Origin: Prevotella sp.
GTDB taxonomy: Bacteria; Bacteroidota; Bacteroidia; Bacteroidales; Bacteroidaceae
Direction of reading: 5' to 3'
DNA: 64,000 bases
Assembly (NCBI GenBank): GCA_017470055.1
Contig: JAFUFD010000043.1
Location: 40,175-104,174 of the forward strand
Shown one piece after another: positions 9,013-17,485 of this stretch. Numbering within the stretch: the stretch's first letter is position 1; every line of letters begins with the position of its first letter. The position numbers and the translations under genes are program-made. The notes beneath the pieces were generated by a model. It searched no databases. It saw only the letters and a program-made list of their open reading frames with translations, and had not been told where the DNA came from.

Positions 9013-11604
9013 TTATTCATCATCATCCATCAAAATGGCCTCCTCTATCTCCTCATCAGGTATTAGAGAGTCGTCCTTAACATCCTCCTTTTCCGTGTCG
9101 GTCGACGAAGGCTTATCTTGCTGTTGTCTCTTCTCGTAGTATTTCCATCCGTACCAGAGGGCAACAGCAATCAACAACATCCATAGCAGCATTGCCCACC
9201 ATGTCTTATACCATGCTTTCTGAATCGTAATACGCAACTGGCTCTCTGTCTCACCCATCGTTCCGTCATCTCTCAACATCCTCACGCAAAGCGTATAACT
9301 ACCTGCCGGCAGACCCATATAGGTGATGTCAGCATTAGAGGCAGTCGTCTTAATCCACTTATCGTTAAAGCCCTTCAGACGATAGATAAAACGGGTATGG
9401 TTCTTGGCACCGCCATTGTCTGAGCCCATCTGAATTGTAAACTGGTTCTCACTTGCCTTTAAGGCGATATCGCGTTCGATATCCAAGGCTTCCTTCAGAA
9501 TCACACGACCATTGTACTCCACGCCAGTCTCCACCTCCTCATTGAAGAGTACAAGACCACTGAAAACGGGTTTCTCGTTATTCCCGCTCTCATCCAGTCG
9601 GCGAGTATTAATGATGTCCAGTCCATCTTGCCCGCCCACCAACAGGAAGCCTGTACGGGTGAAACAGATAGCACGCTGGTTGAAGGGGCCAGGCTGTAAG
9701 CCATCACGGTCATTATAACTACGGACGGCAAAAGTCCAACGACCGTCCTCCTCATCCTTCTGGGCTATCACATCCGAGATACCATGATCGGTAACCACCC
9801 ACATGGTATGACGGTCGTCCTCTGCCAACGCCACTACATTCGAACCATAGAAGCCAGACTTCATATCCAGCAACTGCATCTGTCCCGTCTTGCGGTCAAA
9901 GACACTCACACCAGAAGGGGATGCCTGCCACAACAAGCCATGACTGTCCATAACAGCCTGTGTCGTTGCGGACGAGATCGTGTAAGTATTATCGTCATGA
10001 GGCTTGGCGAGGTTCAGCACTTTCATCGTCTTCGGGTTGATGATAGAGCAATATTCCGAGTTACCTGCTAATATCCAACCATTAGAGGCACGGGAGATGC
10101 TATTAGTCCAGACAGTTTTAATCTTAGAGTTATCCTCTGTGAACGAGCGCTGACGCCCAGTACGCTTATCCATACGGACGACACCACCGCCAAGGACACC
10201 AATCCACATATTTCCCCAATAGTCCTCTGTGACACCCCAGATATTATTTGTCCTGAAAGCACTTTCTGGCGTCGCCACAGTATAATTTGTCCATTGCCCA
10301 TTCTTGTATTTCAACAAGCCTCCCTCCCAGGTACCGAACCACAGGCTGCCATCGCTGGCTGTATAGTTTGACACGATGACATCACTAGCGGCACCTATGT
10401 CTTGTTTCCTGTAAGTCTCCAGCACCTCCAACGTGGCAGGATCGACTTTCAAGATACCGCCACTATTCAGTCCCAGCCAGTAATAGCCGGCCCTATCCTC
10501 GCAGATGCCATTGATATCTCCCAAGGCAAGACTGTTGAAATTCGTCATAGCGTCAGCACTCATGGCAGCACCATTCTTATAGGTTGCCACCCACATACGT
10601 CCCATCTGGTCTTGATAGAGATGCTTTGCCGTAATATCCGACAGCGAGGTCTCGTCGCCCTTGACATTGGTAAACTGTCTCCACTCCTTATTCTGGAAGT
10701 CTAACAGCAGGATTCCCATATGGTCCGTTGCCACCCAGAGCAGTCCTTTCTGGTCATAGCGCACTTCCCATACCACAATATTCTCTGGAACGTTCGTAAA
10801 ACCTTTGGCACGCATCAAGTCCGTCAGGTTGGTATACCAGCGCTTCTCTGTCGGCACGTAGATATAGGTTCCCACAGAATGGGTGATCACCCAGATGATA
10901 CCGTCTTTGTCTACATATACCCAATAGTCGTTGTAGGCATTCAGGCTTTTCTTCACATAATCCTCTTTCCACAAAACCCTTCCTTTCTCACCGTCTACAC
11001 ACATCAACTCACCCAACATCGACACCAATAGCATACCCTCTTTTGTCTCCGCATAGGCTGACACGCCAAACTCCTTAGAGAAGTCCTTGGGACCATAGCC
11101 GAAAGGAATCTTCTTGATGTATTTATGATGAGGGTCGTAGTAAAAGAAACCATTATCGTAGGTCTTGATCCAAAAGTTCTTCTTTGAATCAATGTGCATA
11201 CTCTCAACACCGCCCTTGATTCCTTGCTTTGCCAACCAGTGAGAAGGAGAACGGTCGACTTTCTCCGTGACAGGATCATACACAGAATAGTTCATGCCAT
11301 GGTCCAACCATAATTTACCATCGTATGCCTCCTGTATCTCGTCTACACGATTACTGCGCAACGTCGTTGTGTCACGCTCATAGGAATAAAATGTCTTAAA
11401 GCGGTATCCGTCATAGCGGCACAAGCCAAACTGTGTGCCTAACCAAATATGTCCGTGAGAGTCTCGTAAGATACTGTTTACTTGAGAGTTGGACAATCCG
11501 TCACGGGTGTCCAAGCGGCGAAACTTGACATCAGGTATTACTGCCATTGCTACGAATGGCACTACAAGCATTAATAAGGTTATATAGACAGACTTTTTAG
11601 TCAT
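9013..11604 (-). CDS. Propeller/Y_Y_Y sensor protein without kinase domain
   Basis: An 863-residue paralogue of the next gene: signal peptide, the same opening (FRRLDTRDGLSNSQV), propeller repeats through about residue 700, a Y_Y_Y domain and one membrane helix (WWAMLLWMLLIAVALWYGW). After the helix there are only about 50 residues, charged and ending in an acidic tail with EEIEEAILMDDDE. No histidine kinase, receiver or DNA-binding domain is present, and no frameshifted remnant is apparent downstream because the next gene starts 14 bases later. It may act as a co-receptor for the neighbour or signal through another partner. A good promoter lies upstream (11633-11664). Confidence 0.83.
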   Translation of the reverse strand: MTKKSVYITLLMLVVPFVAMAVIPDVKFRRLDTRDGLSNSQVNSILRDSHGHIWLGTQFGLCRYDGYRFKTFYSYERDTTTLRSNRVDEIQEAYDGKLWLDHGMNYSVYDPVTEKVDRSPSHWLAKQGIKGGVESMHIDSKKNFWIKTYDNGFFYYDPHHKYIKKIPFGYGPKDFSKEFGVSAYAETKEGMLLVSMLGELMCVDGEKGRVLWKEDYVKKSLNAYNDYWVYVDKDGIIWVITHSVGTYIYVPTEKRWYTNLTDLMRAKGFTNVPENIVVWEVRYDQKGLLWVATDHMGILLLDFQNKEWRQFTNVKGDETSLSDITAKHLYQDQMGRMWVATYKNGAAMSADAMTNFNSLALGDINGICEDRAGYYWLGLNSGGILKVDPATLEVLETYRKQDIGAASDVIVSNYTASDGSLWFGTWEGGLLKYKNGQWTNYTVATPESAFRTNNIWGVTEDYWGNMWIGVLGGGVVRMDKRTGRQRSFTEDNSKIKTVWTNSISRASNGWILAGNSEYCSIINPKTMKVLNLAKPHDDNTYTISSATTQAVMDSHGLLWQASPSGVSVFDRKTGQMQLLDMKSGFYGSNVVALAEDDRHTMWVVTDHGISDVIAQKDEEDGRWTFAVRSYNDRDGLQPGPFNQRAICFTRTGFLLVGGQDGLDIINTRRLDESGNNEKPVFSGLVLFNEEVETGVEYNGRVILKEALDIERDIALKASENQFTIQMGSDNGGAKNHTRFIYRLKGFNDKWIKTTASNADITYMGLPAGSYTLCVRMLRDDGTMGETESQLRITIQKAWYKTWWAMLLWMLLIAVALWYGWKYYEKRQQQDKPSSTDTEKEDVKDDSLIPDEEIEEAILMDDDE

Positions 11605-11632
11605 TGGTAAGCGCTATTTTCGTTAGTATCTG

Positions 11633-11664
11633 CAAAAATACACTTTTTCTGCCATATTACCAAA
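11633..11664 (-). promoter_or_regulatory. Bacteroidetes-type promoter for the kinase-less sensor
   Basis: On the minus strand TTTG (11664-11661) is followed by a 20-base spacer and TATTTTTG (11640-11633), close to the known Bacteroides -33/-7 consensus. Transcription should start near 11626, giving a leader of roughly 20 bases before the ATG at 11604. The gene can thus be expressed apart from the upstream GH5 gene. Confidence 0.65.
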
Positions 11665-11685
11665 AAAAAACTGCTTTTTCAAAAC

Positions 11686-12918
11686 TTAACGAGGTGATTT
11701 CGCAGAATGCACCCCCTCCATGATTCCATCGAGTGCCACCGTAGAGAAAACTTTTAAGTTCGCACGATCAATAACTGTCATGGTCCCTTTCTCTCCATGA
11801 TGGTCAGGTCTATTAATATCCCACAACATAGGGACACAGCCATTGGATATTGCCTCTTGTGTCACTACCTTGTACCATGCCTTGACAGAAGCGTCATGAA
11901 CTTCTTGAAAATCACCTATCTCACGCCAGTTAATCCCATATTCACCGAGGATAACCGGGTAGCCATGGTCATAGAATTTCTTTTTCATACTGGCAAACTG
12001 GCTTGCCACCCAATTTTCCTCACCCCATTCGCAAGTATAGGGACTACCTTCCACATGCTGACGTTGCCCCCAAAATCGTTTACCACCATCTTGCTGACCA
12101 CAGAAGTCCCAAGGGTCATAATAATGGACTTCCACCATCAAACGTCCTTTTCCTACAGGGTCTACAGGCATCGTGAAATCTATCGTCTCATTGGTAGCAG
12201 AGGAAATATTAGTACCTGGTGCCTGAACCACCAGGATACGCTTCTTGTTCTTGCCACCTGTTGAGCGTACCGCATTCACAAAAGCCTGATTATAACGCTG
12301 CAGAATAGGTGTCAGTTCCTTATGCTTGTCATGAAAAAGGGAATGCTCCTGAAAAGGCTCATTGAGTCCAGCAAAGAGTAAATGCTCATCATAGCCTTTG
12401 AAAGCCACGGCAATCTGCCTCCATATATATTGTAGACGTGCAACCTTCAACTGGATAGTCTGCTCGTCAACGACCTCAAACTCCTTGTTCGTCTTACTAA
12501 AGCCCATCACCTCTATCCATCCGCTATCCCAATGATCGTTTAAGACAACGTATAGCCCATCGTTGACACAATAGTCTACAATTTCCTTGACACGGGCCAT
12601 CCACTGTTTATCAATATTCCCTTGTGTATCCGCATGGATATTCCATGAGCAGGGGATACGCACGGAGCGGAACCCTGAGCGTTTCACAAAATCTATCAGT
12701 TCTCTCGTGGTCACAGTAGGTTGCCACGAAGTCTCAGCAGCCAGTCCTTCCCCTGTTGCCTCCATCGTATTCCCCAAGTTCCACCCTGGTGCCATCTGGG
12801 AAGCCACTTTCTTGGCTTCGTTTGAGCATTTCTTATACTCCTTATGACCCTCCATCGGCAGGCAGAAGAAGGGGGCACATAGGTATAATACCGTCAGGAA
12901 AAGGCTTGATTTTCTCAT
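11686..12918 (-). CDS. GH5 endo-beta-glucanase (cellulase/xyloglucanase type)
   Basis: A secreted 410-residue glycoside hydrolase of family 5. A signal peptide is followed directly by the catalytic barrel. Family hallmarks are GWNLGNTMEA (about 45-54), the acid/base Glu187 in GLNEPF and the nucleophile Glu326 in ILGEYGINW. The GWNLGNT opening is common in subfamily GH5_4, which includes endo-xyloglucanases and mixed-linkage glucanases; subfamily placement is an inference. No carbohydrate-binding module is present. It overlaps the LacI-type regulator by four bases, so the two are translated from one mRNA. The enzyme would cut the backbone and the GH31 enzyme would trim xylose. Confidence 0.9.
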   Translation of the reverse strand: MRKSSLFLTVLYLCAPFFCLPMEGHKEYKKCSNEAKKVASQMAPGWNLGNTMEATGEGLAAETSWQPTVTTRELIDFVKRSGFRSVRIPCSWNIHADTQGNIDKQWMARVKEIVDYCVNDGLYVVLNDHWDSGWIEVMGFSKTNKEFEVVDEQTIQLKVARLQYIWRQIAVAFKGYDEHLLFAGLNEPFQEHSLFHDKHKELTPILQRYNQAFVNAVRSTGGKNKKRILVVQAPGTNISSATNETIDFTMPVDPVGKGRLMVEVHYYDPWDFCGQQDGGKRFWGQRQHVEGSPYTCEWGEENWVASQFASMKKKFYDHGYPVILGEYGINWREIGDFQEVHDASVKAWYKVVTQEAISNGCVPMLWDINRPDHHGEKGTMTVIDRANLKVFSTVALDGIMEGVHSAKSPR

Positions 12919-13946
12919 TCTTTCTTGTTTTTAGCAGAGGTTTCACGAATCATTAATTGCTGGGGAACGATTTTCTTGCATACCTTCGTATCCCCCTGGA
13001 TATGGTTGAGCAGCATCTGGCAAGCGGTGGCACCCATTAGGTGCGACTGGTCCTCTATTGCCGACATTCTTGGTGTCACGTAAGCGGCATGCGCATCATC
13101 CGTAAACCCAATCAGGGCGACATCCTCGGGAATCCTTAACGCCAACTGCTTGATAGCCGTAAAGGCGGCAAAGGTGATAATATCGTTGAAGGCAAGAATA
13201 GCATCTGGACGATGAGGACTCTGAAGTAGCCTTACTGTCTCCTCAAGGGCAACCTGATAGTCTATCTTATTGCATACCACTAAGTCACGCTCAATGGGGA
13301 TGCGATTCTCACGCAACGCCTCCAGATAACCATGCTTGCGACGTTGCACCATATCAAGATGATTAGGTCCCCCGATAAAAGCGATACGACGGCTACCTGT
13401 ATCTATCAGATGCTGGGTCGCCATCTGGGCTGCCTCGTCACCATTAGCAGTCACACTGGAGAAACGGTCGGACAGGCAGGTTCTTCCAAAGAACACCAAA
13501 GGAATACCCATCGCCGATATCTCCTCGAAATGGCTGTAGTCCGTAGTTGTCTGGGCAAGGCAGGCAATGATTCCCTCCACATGAAGACTGAGAAAGTTGT
13601 CGACAGCCTGTGCCTCAATATCGCAATCCTCATGACTATTGGCACTGATCACGCTATAGCCAGACTTACGAGCCTCGTCCTCAATACCATCCAATACGGC
13701 AGCATAATAATGTGTGACCAGATTGGGCACCACTACGCCGATGATTTTGGGGGCTTCCTTGCGCAGGCTCTGCGCAAAAGGATTCGGACGATAGTTCATC
13801 TTTTTCGCCAAATCCTTCACACGACGCTGCATCTCCTCACCAATCTCCGATGAGTTACGCAAGGCACGGCTGACTGTGGCTATACTGACATTCAGTTCCT
13901 TTGCCAAGTCTTTTAGAGACGTTCTATGTTGCTTCTTACTGCTCAT
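12915..13946 (-). CDS. LacI-family transcriptional regulator
   Basis: A cytoplasmic repressor or activator with an N-terminal LacI helix-turn-helix (SLKDLAKELNVSIATVSRALR) and hinge (NYRPNPFAQSLR), then a periplasmic-binding-protein-like sugar domain of usual length. The frame is open from a TTG at 13955, but the ATG at 13946 (MSSKKQHRTS) is chosen because the promoter's -7 box overlaps the TTG, so an mRNA would begin at about this ATG. A PurR-like operator lies just upstream (13978-13993), which indicates autoregulation. The first gene downstream is the GH5 enzyme (four-base overlap), so a glucan or xyloglucan oligosaccharide is a sensible inducer, although none is shown. Confidence 0.9.
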   Translation of the reverse strand: MSSKKQHRTSLKDLAKELNVSIATVSRALRNSSEIGEEMQRRVKDLAKKMNYRPNPFAQSLRKEAPKIIGVVVPNLVTHYYAAVLDGIEDEARKSGYSVISANSHEDCDIEAQAVDNFLSLHVEGIIACLAQTTTDYSHFEEISAMGIPLVFFGRTCLSDRFSSVTANGDEAAQMATQHLIDTGSRRIAFIGGPNHLDMVQRRKHGYLEALRENRIPIERDLVVCNKIDYQVALEETVRLLQSPHRPDAILAFNDIITFAAFTAIKQLALRIPEDVALIGFTDDAHAAYVTPRMSAIEDQSHLMGATACQMLLNHIQGDTKVCKKIVPQQLMIRETSAKNKKE

Positions 13947-13952
13947 CACTTG

Positions 13953-13984
13953 CAAAAATAGATAAAATTATGCAATTACGCAAA
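13953..13984 (-). promoter_or_regulatory. Promoter of the LacI-type gene, probably leaderless
   Basis: On the minus strand TTTG (13984-13981), a 20-base spacer, then TATTTTTG (13960-13953) fits the Bacteroides consensus. Only six bases separate the -7 box from the ATG at 13946, so the transcript is expected to begin at or next to the start codon. The -33 TTTG is part of the operator 13978-13993. Confidence 0.68.
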
Positions 13985-13993
13985 CGTTTACGG
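13978..13993. promoter_or_regulatory. LacI/PurR-type operator
   Basis: The 16 bases ACGCAAACGTTTACGG contain the central palindrome AAACGTTT and agree closely with the operator form used by LacI-family proteins (the E. coli PurR consensus is ACGCAAACGTTTNCGT). The site covers the -33 box of the regulator's own promoter, so binding should block it. Confidence 0.7.
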
Positions 13994-14036
13994 ACTTTTT
14001 TTCCTATTTTTTGTTGCACGTATAAAAAAAAGTCCT

Positions 14037-14044
14037 TACCTTTG
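14037..14044 (+). promoter_or_regulatory. Plus-strand -7 box upstream of a terminator
   Basis: TACCTTTG is a full match to the Bacteroidetes -7 consensus on the plus strand, between two minus-strand genes. The -33 box is weak (TTTG at 14010-14013 is a few bases too far). If active it would start a transcript near 14050 that stops at the hairpin 14102-14134, roughly 80 bases long. Confidence 0.4.
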
Positions 14045-14101
14045 CAATATAAATTCAGAATGAGTAATGAATAGTTGATAATAAGTTAGTTAGAAAATGA
14101 G

Positions 14102-14135
14102 AGTAGGAGTTGTCGTGAGACAATTCCTACTTTTT
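14102..14135. terminator. Rho-independent terminator, probably bidirectional
   Basis: A 13-bp stem (14102-14114 with 14119-14131, one G-U pair) closes a GTGA loop. A run of T follows on the plus strand, and the matching A run and weaker T-rich end serve the minus strand. It lies about 30 bases after the stop codon of the response regulator gene and so ends that transcript. It can also end a short plus-strand RNA. Confidence 0.75.
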
Positions 14136-14160
14136 GATTGTAACCTTTTGGGAATCAGTG

Positions 14161-14802
14161 TTAAATATAATATTCCGCAGAGTCAACGAGTCCTGCCCGC
14201 AACGCATATTTTGTCGCCTCATGCACATTGTTGACTCCTAATTTCCTGAAAATATTCTTTCGATGGGTGTTCACGGTATGGAAACTGGAAAAGCGCCGCT
14301 CTGCGATTTCCCTGGTGGTCTGTCCCAATGCGATATCCTTCAGTATCTCCATTTCCGTGGGGGTGAGTTTGACATCCTCCTCGCTGCTCACCACTTGTGG
14401 CGCAAGCAAGAGTTCCGCCATACGCTGACAAATATACCGCTGGTGTCGCTGTCCGAACATCAGACACTCACGAATTTCCTGAATAGGCGACTCCTTCAGC
14501 AAGATACTGAAACGGGGGGAAATGGCGATTACCCTACGGACGAAATCACCAGAGAGGTCAACACTGAAGAGAATCCATTGTGCGTCTGGGAACCGCTGAT
14601 GCAGAATTGCCAACTCGTCCACATCATTGATATCGAAAAGGGTATAGTCTAAGACAACCACCGTTTCTGGATGGCTTCTCAACTGCTCAATCAGTTCCGC
14701 CTTATCCTCCGCACGGTGCATCTCCACCTCACCCATCTCCTGACAGATATACATCATGCCTGCCCTCGTGATATCTTGGTTATCCGCCAATGCTACGTAC
14801 AT
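14161..14802 (-). CDS. LuxR/NarL-type response regulator
   Basis: A 213-residue cytoplasmic regulator. The receiver domain has the phosphoacceptor Asp52 in VVVLDYTLFD, a Ser in ILFSVD for the usual Thr/Ser, and the conserved Lys in ILLKES. The acidic pair near the start is reduced to ADNQD. The C-terminal part is a NarL/LuxR helix-turn-helix (LTPTEMEILKDIALGQTTRE, then FSSFHTVNTHRKNIFRKLGV). No kinase gene is adjacent, so it is an orphan regulator. The neighbouring propeller sensors lack any known link to NarL-type regulators, and a connection would be speculation. Confidence 0.87.
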   Translation of the reverse strand: MYVALADNQDITRAGMMYICQEMGEVEMHRAEDKAELIEQLRSHPETVVVLDYTLFDINDVDELAILHQRFPDAQWILFSVDLSGDFVRRVIAISPRFSILLKESPIQEIRECLMFGQRHQRYICQRMAELLLAPQVVSSEEDVKLTPTEMEILKDIALGQTTREIAERRFSSFHTVNTHRKNIFRKLGVNNVHEATKYALRAGLVDSAEYYI

Positions 14803-14845
14803 ACCTTAATTTATATATAAGTGTCCACCAGTTCTGAAACGGGTA

Positions 14846-14877
14846 CAAAGATAGTGCAAATCAAGCGAAACACCAAA
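14846..14877 (-). promoter_or_regulatory. Promoter of the response regulator gene
   Basis: On the minus strand TTTG (14877-14874), a 20-base spacer and TATCTTTG (14853-14846) match the Bacteroides consensus. The expected leader is about 35 bases before the ATG at 14802. Confidence 0.65.
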
Positions 14878-14984
14878 TTTATTGGGGTATTTCTGATATC
14901 GAAGGGGCTTCTCATGGTTGTGCAATGATACAAAAAAGATTTTACTTTTCTTTAAAATGAATGCGTAATAACAAAAATAAATAG

Positions 14985-14992
14985 TATCTTTG
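14985..14992 (+). promoter_or_regulatory. -7 box for the M3 peptidase operon
   Basis: TATCTTTG lies 23 bases before the ATG at 15016. No good -33 box is seen at the usual distance. Confidence 0.5.
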
Positions 14993-15015
14993 CAGTTCAA
15001 AATGAAGACGTTAGT

Positions 15016-17082
15016 ATGAGTGAGCATAACAATCCCTTCTTTGAGCCCTATGGTACTCCGCACGACACGGTGCCCTTTGACCGTATCCGCTTGGAGGACT
15101 ATGAGGAGGCTTTCATGGAAGGTATCCGACGGGACAACGAGTATCTCGACAAGACTATCAACAACCCTGAGAAACCGACTTTCGACAATACTATCCTGAA
15201 TCCTTTCGACAAGGGTGATGGCTATTATGACCTATTGGACAGAGTATCCACCGTTTTCTTCAACCTTCTGAGTGCAGAGACCAATGACGAGATGGATGCG
15301 CTCGCCCAGAAGATGCAACCCATCCTCACCCAGCATGCCAACGACATGCGACTGGACCCGCAGTTATTTGAGCGCATCCGTCAAGTGCACCTGCACCACC
15401 GCAAGTTAACGCCAGAGGAGAAAATGCTGTTGGACAACTGCTACGAGGGATTCGTACGCAGTGGCGCTTTGCTCGATGAAGAGGGAAAGGCAAAACTCCG
15501 TCAATTAACGGAGGAGGCTTCGATGCTCTCTTTGCAGTTCTCGCAGAACCTGTTGAAAGAGAACAAGGCGTTCACCCTGCATATCACTGACGAGGCACTG
15601 TTGGACGGACTGCCCGATACCGCTCGGGAGGCAGCCGCACAGATAGCAAAGGAACAAGGCAAGGACGGTTGGGTGTTCACCCTTGACATGCCCAGTTACT
15701 CCCCCTTCATGACCTACTCCACCCAGCGTGAGTTGCGCAAGGAGATGTATATGGCTCGTAATACGGAGTGTACCCACGACAATCCAGAGAACAATATTGA
15801 GATATGCAAACGGCTCGTCAACCTGCGCCGTGAGATTGCCCAACTGCTGGGCTACAAGACCTATGCCGACTACGTGCTGAAACGTCGCATGGCATCCAAC
15901 GTCCGCAATGTCTATAAGTTGCTCGACGACCTCATCGACGCCTATAAGCCGACAGCCGTCAAGGAGCGTGACGAGTTAATCAGATTGTTCAAAAAGAATA
16001 ACGCCCAACTGAAGATGATGCCATGGGACTCTGGCTATTACTCCCACCAGTTGCAGATGAGGAAATACAACCTCGATGCAGAAATGCTACGCCCCTATTT
16101 CGAATTGTCGAAAGTCATCGAGGGTGTCTTCGGTCTTGCCAACCGCCTGTATGGCATCACGTTCAAGGAGAACAAAGACATTCCCGTCTACCATCCTGAC
16201 GTGAAGGCATATGAGGTCTATGACAAGGACGGCTCCTATCTCGCCGTTTTCTATGCCGACTTCCACCCCCGCAAAGGAAAACAGGGTGGTGCCTGGATGA
16301 CGGAGTATCAGGGGCAGTGGATCACGAAGAAAGGAGAGAATATCCGTCCGCATGTCAGTGTGGTCATGAATCTCACCAAACCGACTGACGAGAAACCTGC
16401 TTTGTTGACACTTAGTGAGGTGGAGACTTTCCTGCATGAGTTCGGGCACTCGTTACACGGCATGTTTGCCAACACCCGTTTCGAGAGCCTCAGCGGCACT
16501 AATGTATGGTGGGACTTCGTGGAACTGCCCTCGCAATTTATGGAGAACTTCGCCATAGAGAAGGACTTCCTGCGCACCTTCGCTTTCCACTATCAGACAG
16601 GAGAGCCATTGCCTGACGAGTTGATCAAGCGCATCGTGAAAAGCCGCAATTTCATGGCTGCGACAGCATGTCTGCGACAGGTGAGTTTCGGACTGCTCGA
16701 TATGGCATACTATACGAAGAAGGACGAATTCACGGACGACATCATCCCCTTCGAGAAGAAGGCATGGAAGAAGGCGATCCTGGGTGAGCAACTGCCCGAC
16801 ACCTGTATGACCGTGCAGTTCTCGCATATCATGGCAGGAGGGTATGCGGCAGGATACTATAGTTATAAATGGGCGGAGGTTCTGGACGCCGATGCATTCA
16901 GCGTGTTCAAACGCCATGGCATCTTTGACCCAAAGACAGCACAAAGTTTCAGAGACAACATCCTCTCCCGTGGCGGCACAGAGCATCCGATGACGCTCTA
17001 CAAGCGCTTCCGTGGTGGAGAACCGACAATAGACGCATTACTAAAGCGAAATGGAATCAAACGAGAAACAAAGGAGATTTGA
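15016..17082 (+). CDS. dcp: M3-family zinc metallopeptidase (peptidyl-dipeptidase Dcp-like)
   Basis: A 688-residue oligopeptidase of the thimet/Dcp family. The zinc motif HEFGH (His474 to His478) sits in FLHEFGHSLHGMF, followed by the third-ligand region (ENFAIEKDFL) and the family segment GGYAAGYYSYKWAEV near the end. There is no signal peptide (MSEHNNPFFEPYGTPHDTVP), so a cytoplasmic role in breaking down short peptides is expected. Length agrees with Dcp and oligopeptidase A; which of the two specificities applies cannot be read from the sequence. Its end overlaps the next gene by 32 bases, the first of three overlaps in this four-gene operon. Confidence 0.9.
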   Translation: MSEHNNPFFEPYGTPHDTVPFDRIRLEDYEEAFMEGIRRDNEYLDKTINNPEKPTFDNTILNPFDKGDGYYDLLDRVSTVFFNLLSAETNDEMDALAQKMQPILTQHANDMRLDPQLFERIRQVHLHHRKLTPEEKMLLDNCYEGFVRSGALLDEEGKAKLRQLTEEASMLSLQFSQNLLKENKAFTLHITDEALLDGLPDTAREAAAQIAKEQGKDGWVFTLDMPSYSPFMTYSTQRELRKEMYMARNTECTHDNPENNIEICKRLVNLRREIAQLLGYKTYADYVLKRRMASNVRNVYKLLDDLIDAYKPTAVKERDELIRLFKKNNAQLKMMPWDSGYYSHQLQMRKYNLDAEMLRPYFELSKVIEGVFGLANRLYGITFKENKDIPVYHPDVKAYEVYDKDGSYLAVFYADFHPRKGKQGGAWMTEYQGQWITKKGENIRPHVSVVMNLTKPTDEKPALLTLSEVETFLHEFGHSLHGMFANTRFESLSGTNVWWDFVELPSQFMENFAIEKDFLRTFAFHYQTGEPLPDELIKRIVKSRNFMAATACLRQVSFGLLDMAYYTKKDEFTDDIIPFEKKAWKKAILGEQLPDTCMTVQFSHIMAGGYAAGYYSYKWAEVLDADAFSVFKRHGIFDPKTAQSFRDNILSRGGTEHPMTLYKRFRGGEPTIDALLKRNGIKRETKEI

Positions 17083-17485
17083 CCTGCGCTATCTGCGCAT
17101 GGCACGCATCTGGGCAGAGAACAGTTACTGCCAACGCCGTCAGGTAGGCGCCTTGGTGGTGAAGGAGGGCATGATTATCAGCGACGGCTATAATGGTACG
17201 CCCAGTGGATTCGAGAATGTCTGCGAGGACGAGAACAACGTGACGAAGCCTTATGTACTACATGCCGAGGCGAATGCCATCACCAAACTCGCCCGCTCGT
17301 CAAACAACTCTGAAGGCTCGACCATCTATATCACCGCCTCACCCTGTATCGAGTGTGCCAAACTGATTATCCAGTCGGGCATCAAAAGAGTGGTTTATGG
17401 TGAGAAATACCGTTTAACGGATGGCATCGACCTGTTGAAGCGTGCTGGTATCGAAACTATTTATATCAATCCTAAAGAAGCATGA
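17051..17485 (+). CDS. dCMP/deoxycytidylate deaminase family protein
   Basis: A 144-residue zinc-dependent deaminase. HAEANAI supplies the zinc His and catalytic Glu, and SPCIECAK supplies the two zinc cysteines. The N-terminal FDLRYLRMARIWAENSYCQR and GYNGTPSGFENVCED match deoxycytidylate deaminases (ComEB type), which make dUMP for thymidylate synthesis. thyA and folA are elsewhere in this window. It starts inside the M3 peptidase gene (32-base overlap) and ends with a four-base overlap with the protease gene. Confidence 0.87.
   Translation: MESNEKQRRFDLRYLRMARIWAENSYCQRRQVGALVVKEGMIISDGYNGTPSGFENVCEDENNVTKPYVLHAEANAITKLARSSNNSEGSTIYITASPCIECAKLIIQSGIKRVVYGEKYRLTDGIDLLKRAGIETIYINPKEA

Noticed and set aside
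14806-15063. 85-codon minus-strand ORF upstream of the response regulator
   Set aside because: It covers two opposed promoters and overlaps the start of the M3 peptidase gene. The Phe/Tyr/Lys-rich translation looks like AT-rich intergenic DNA.
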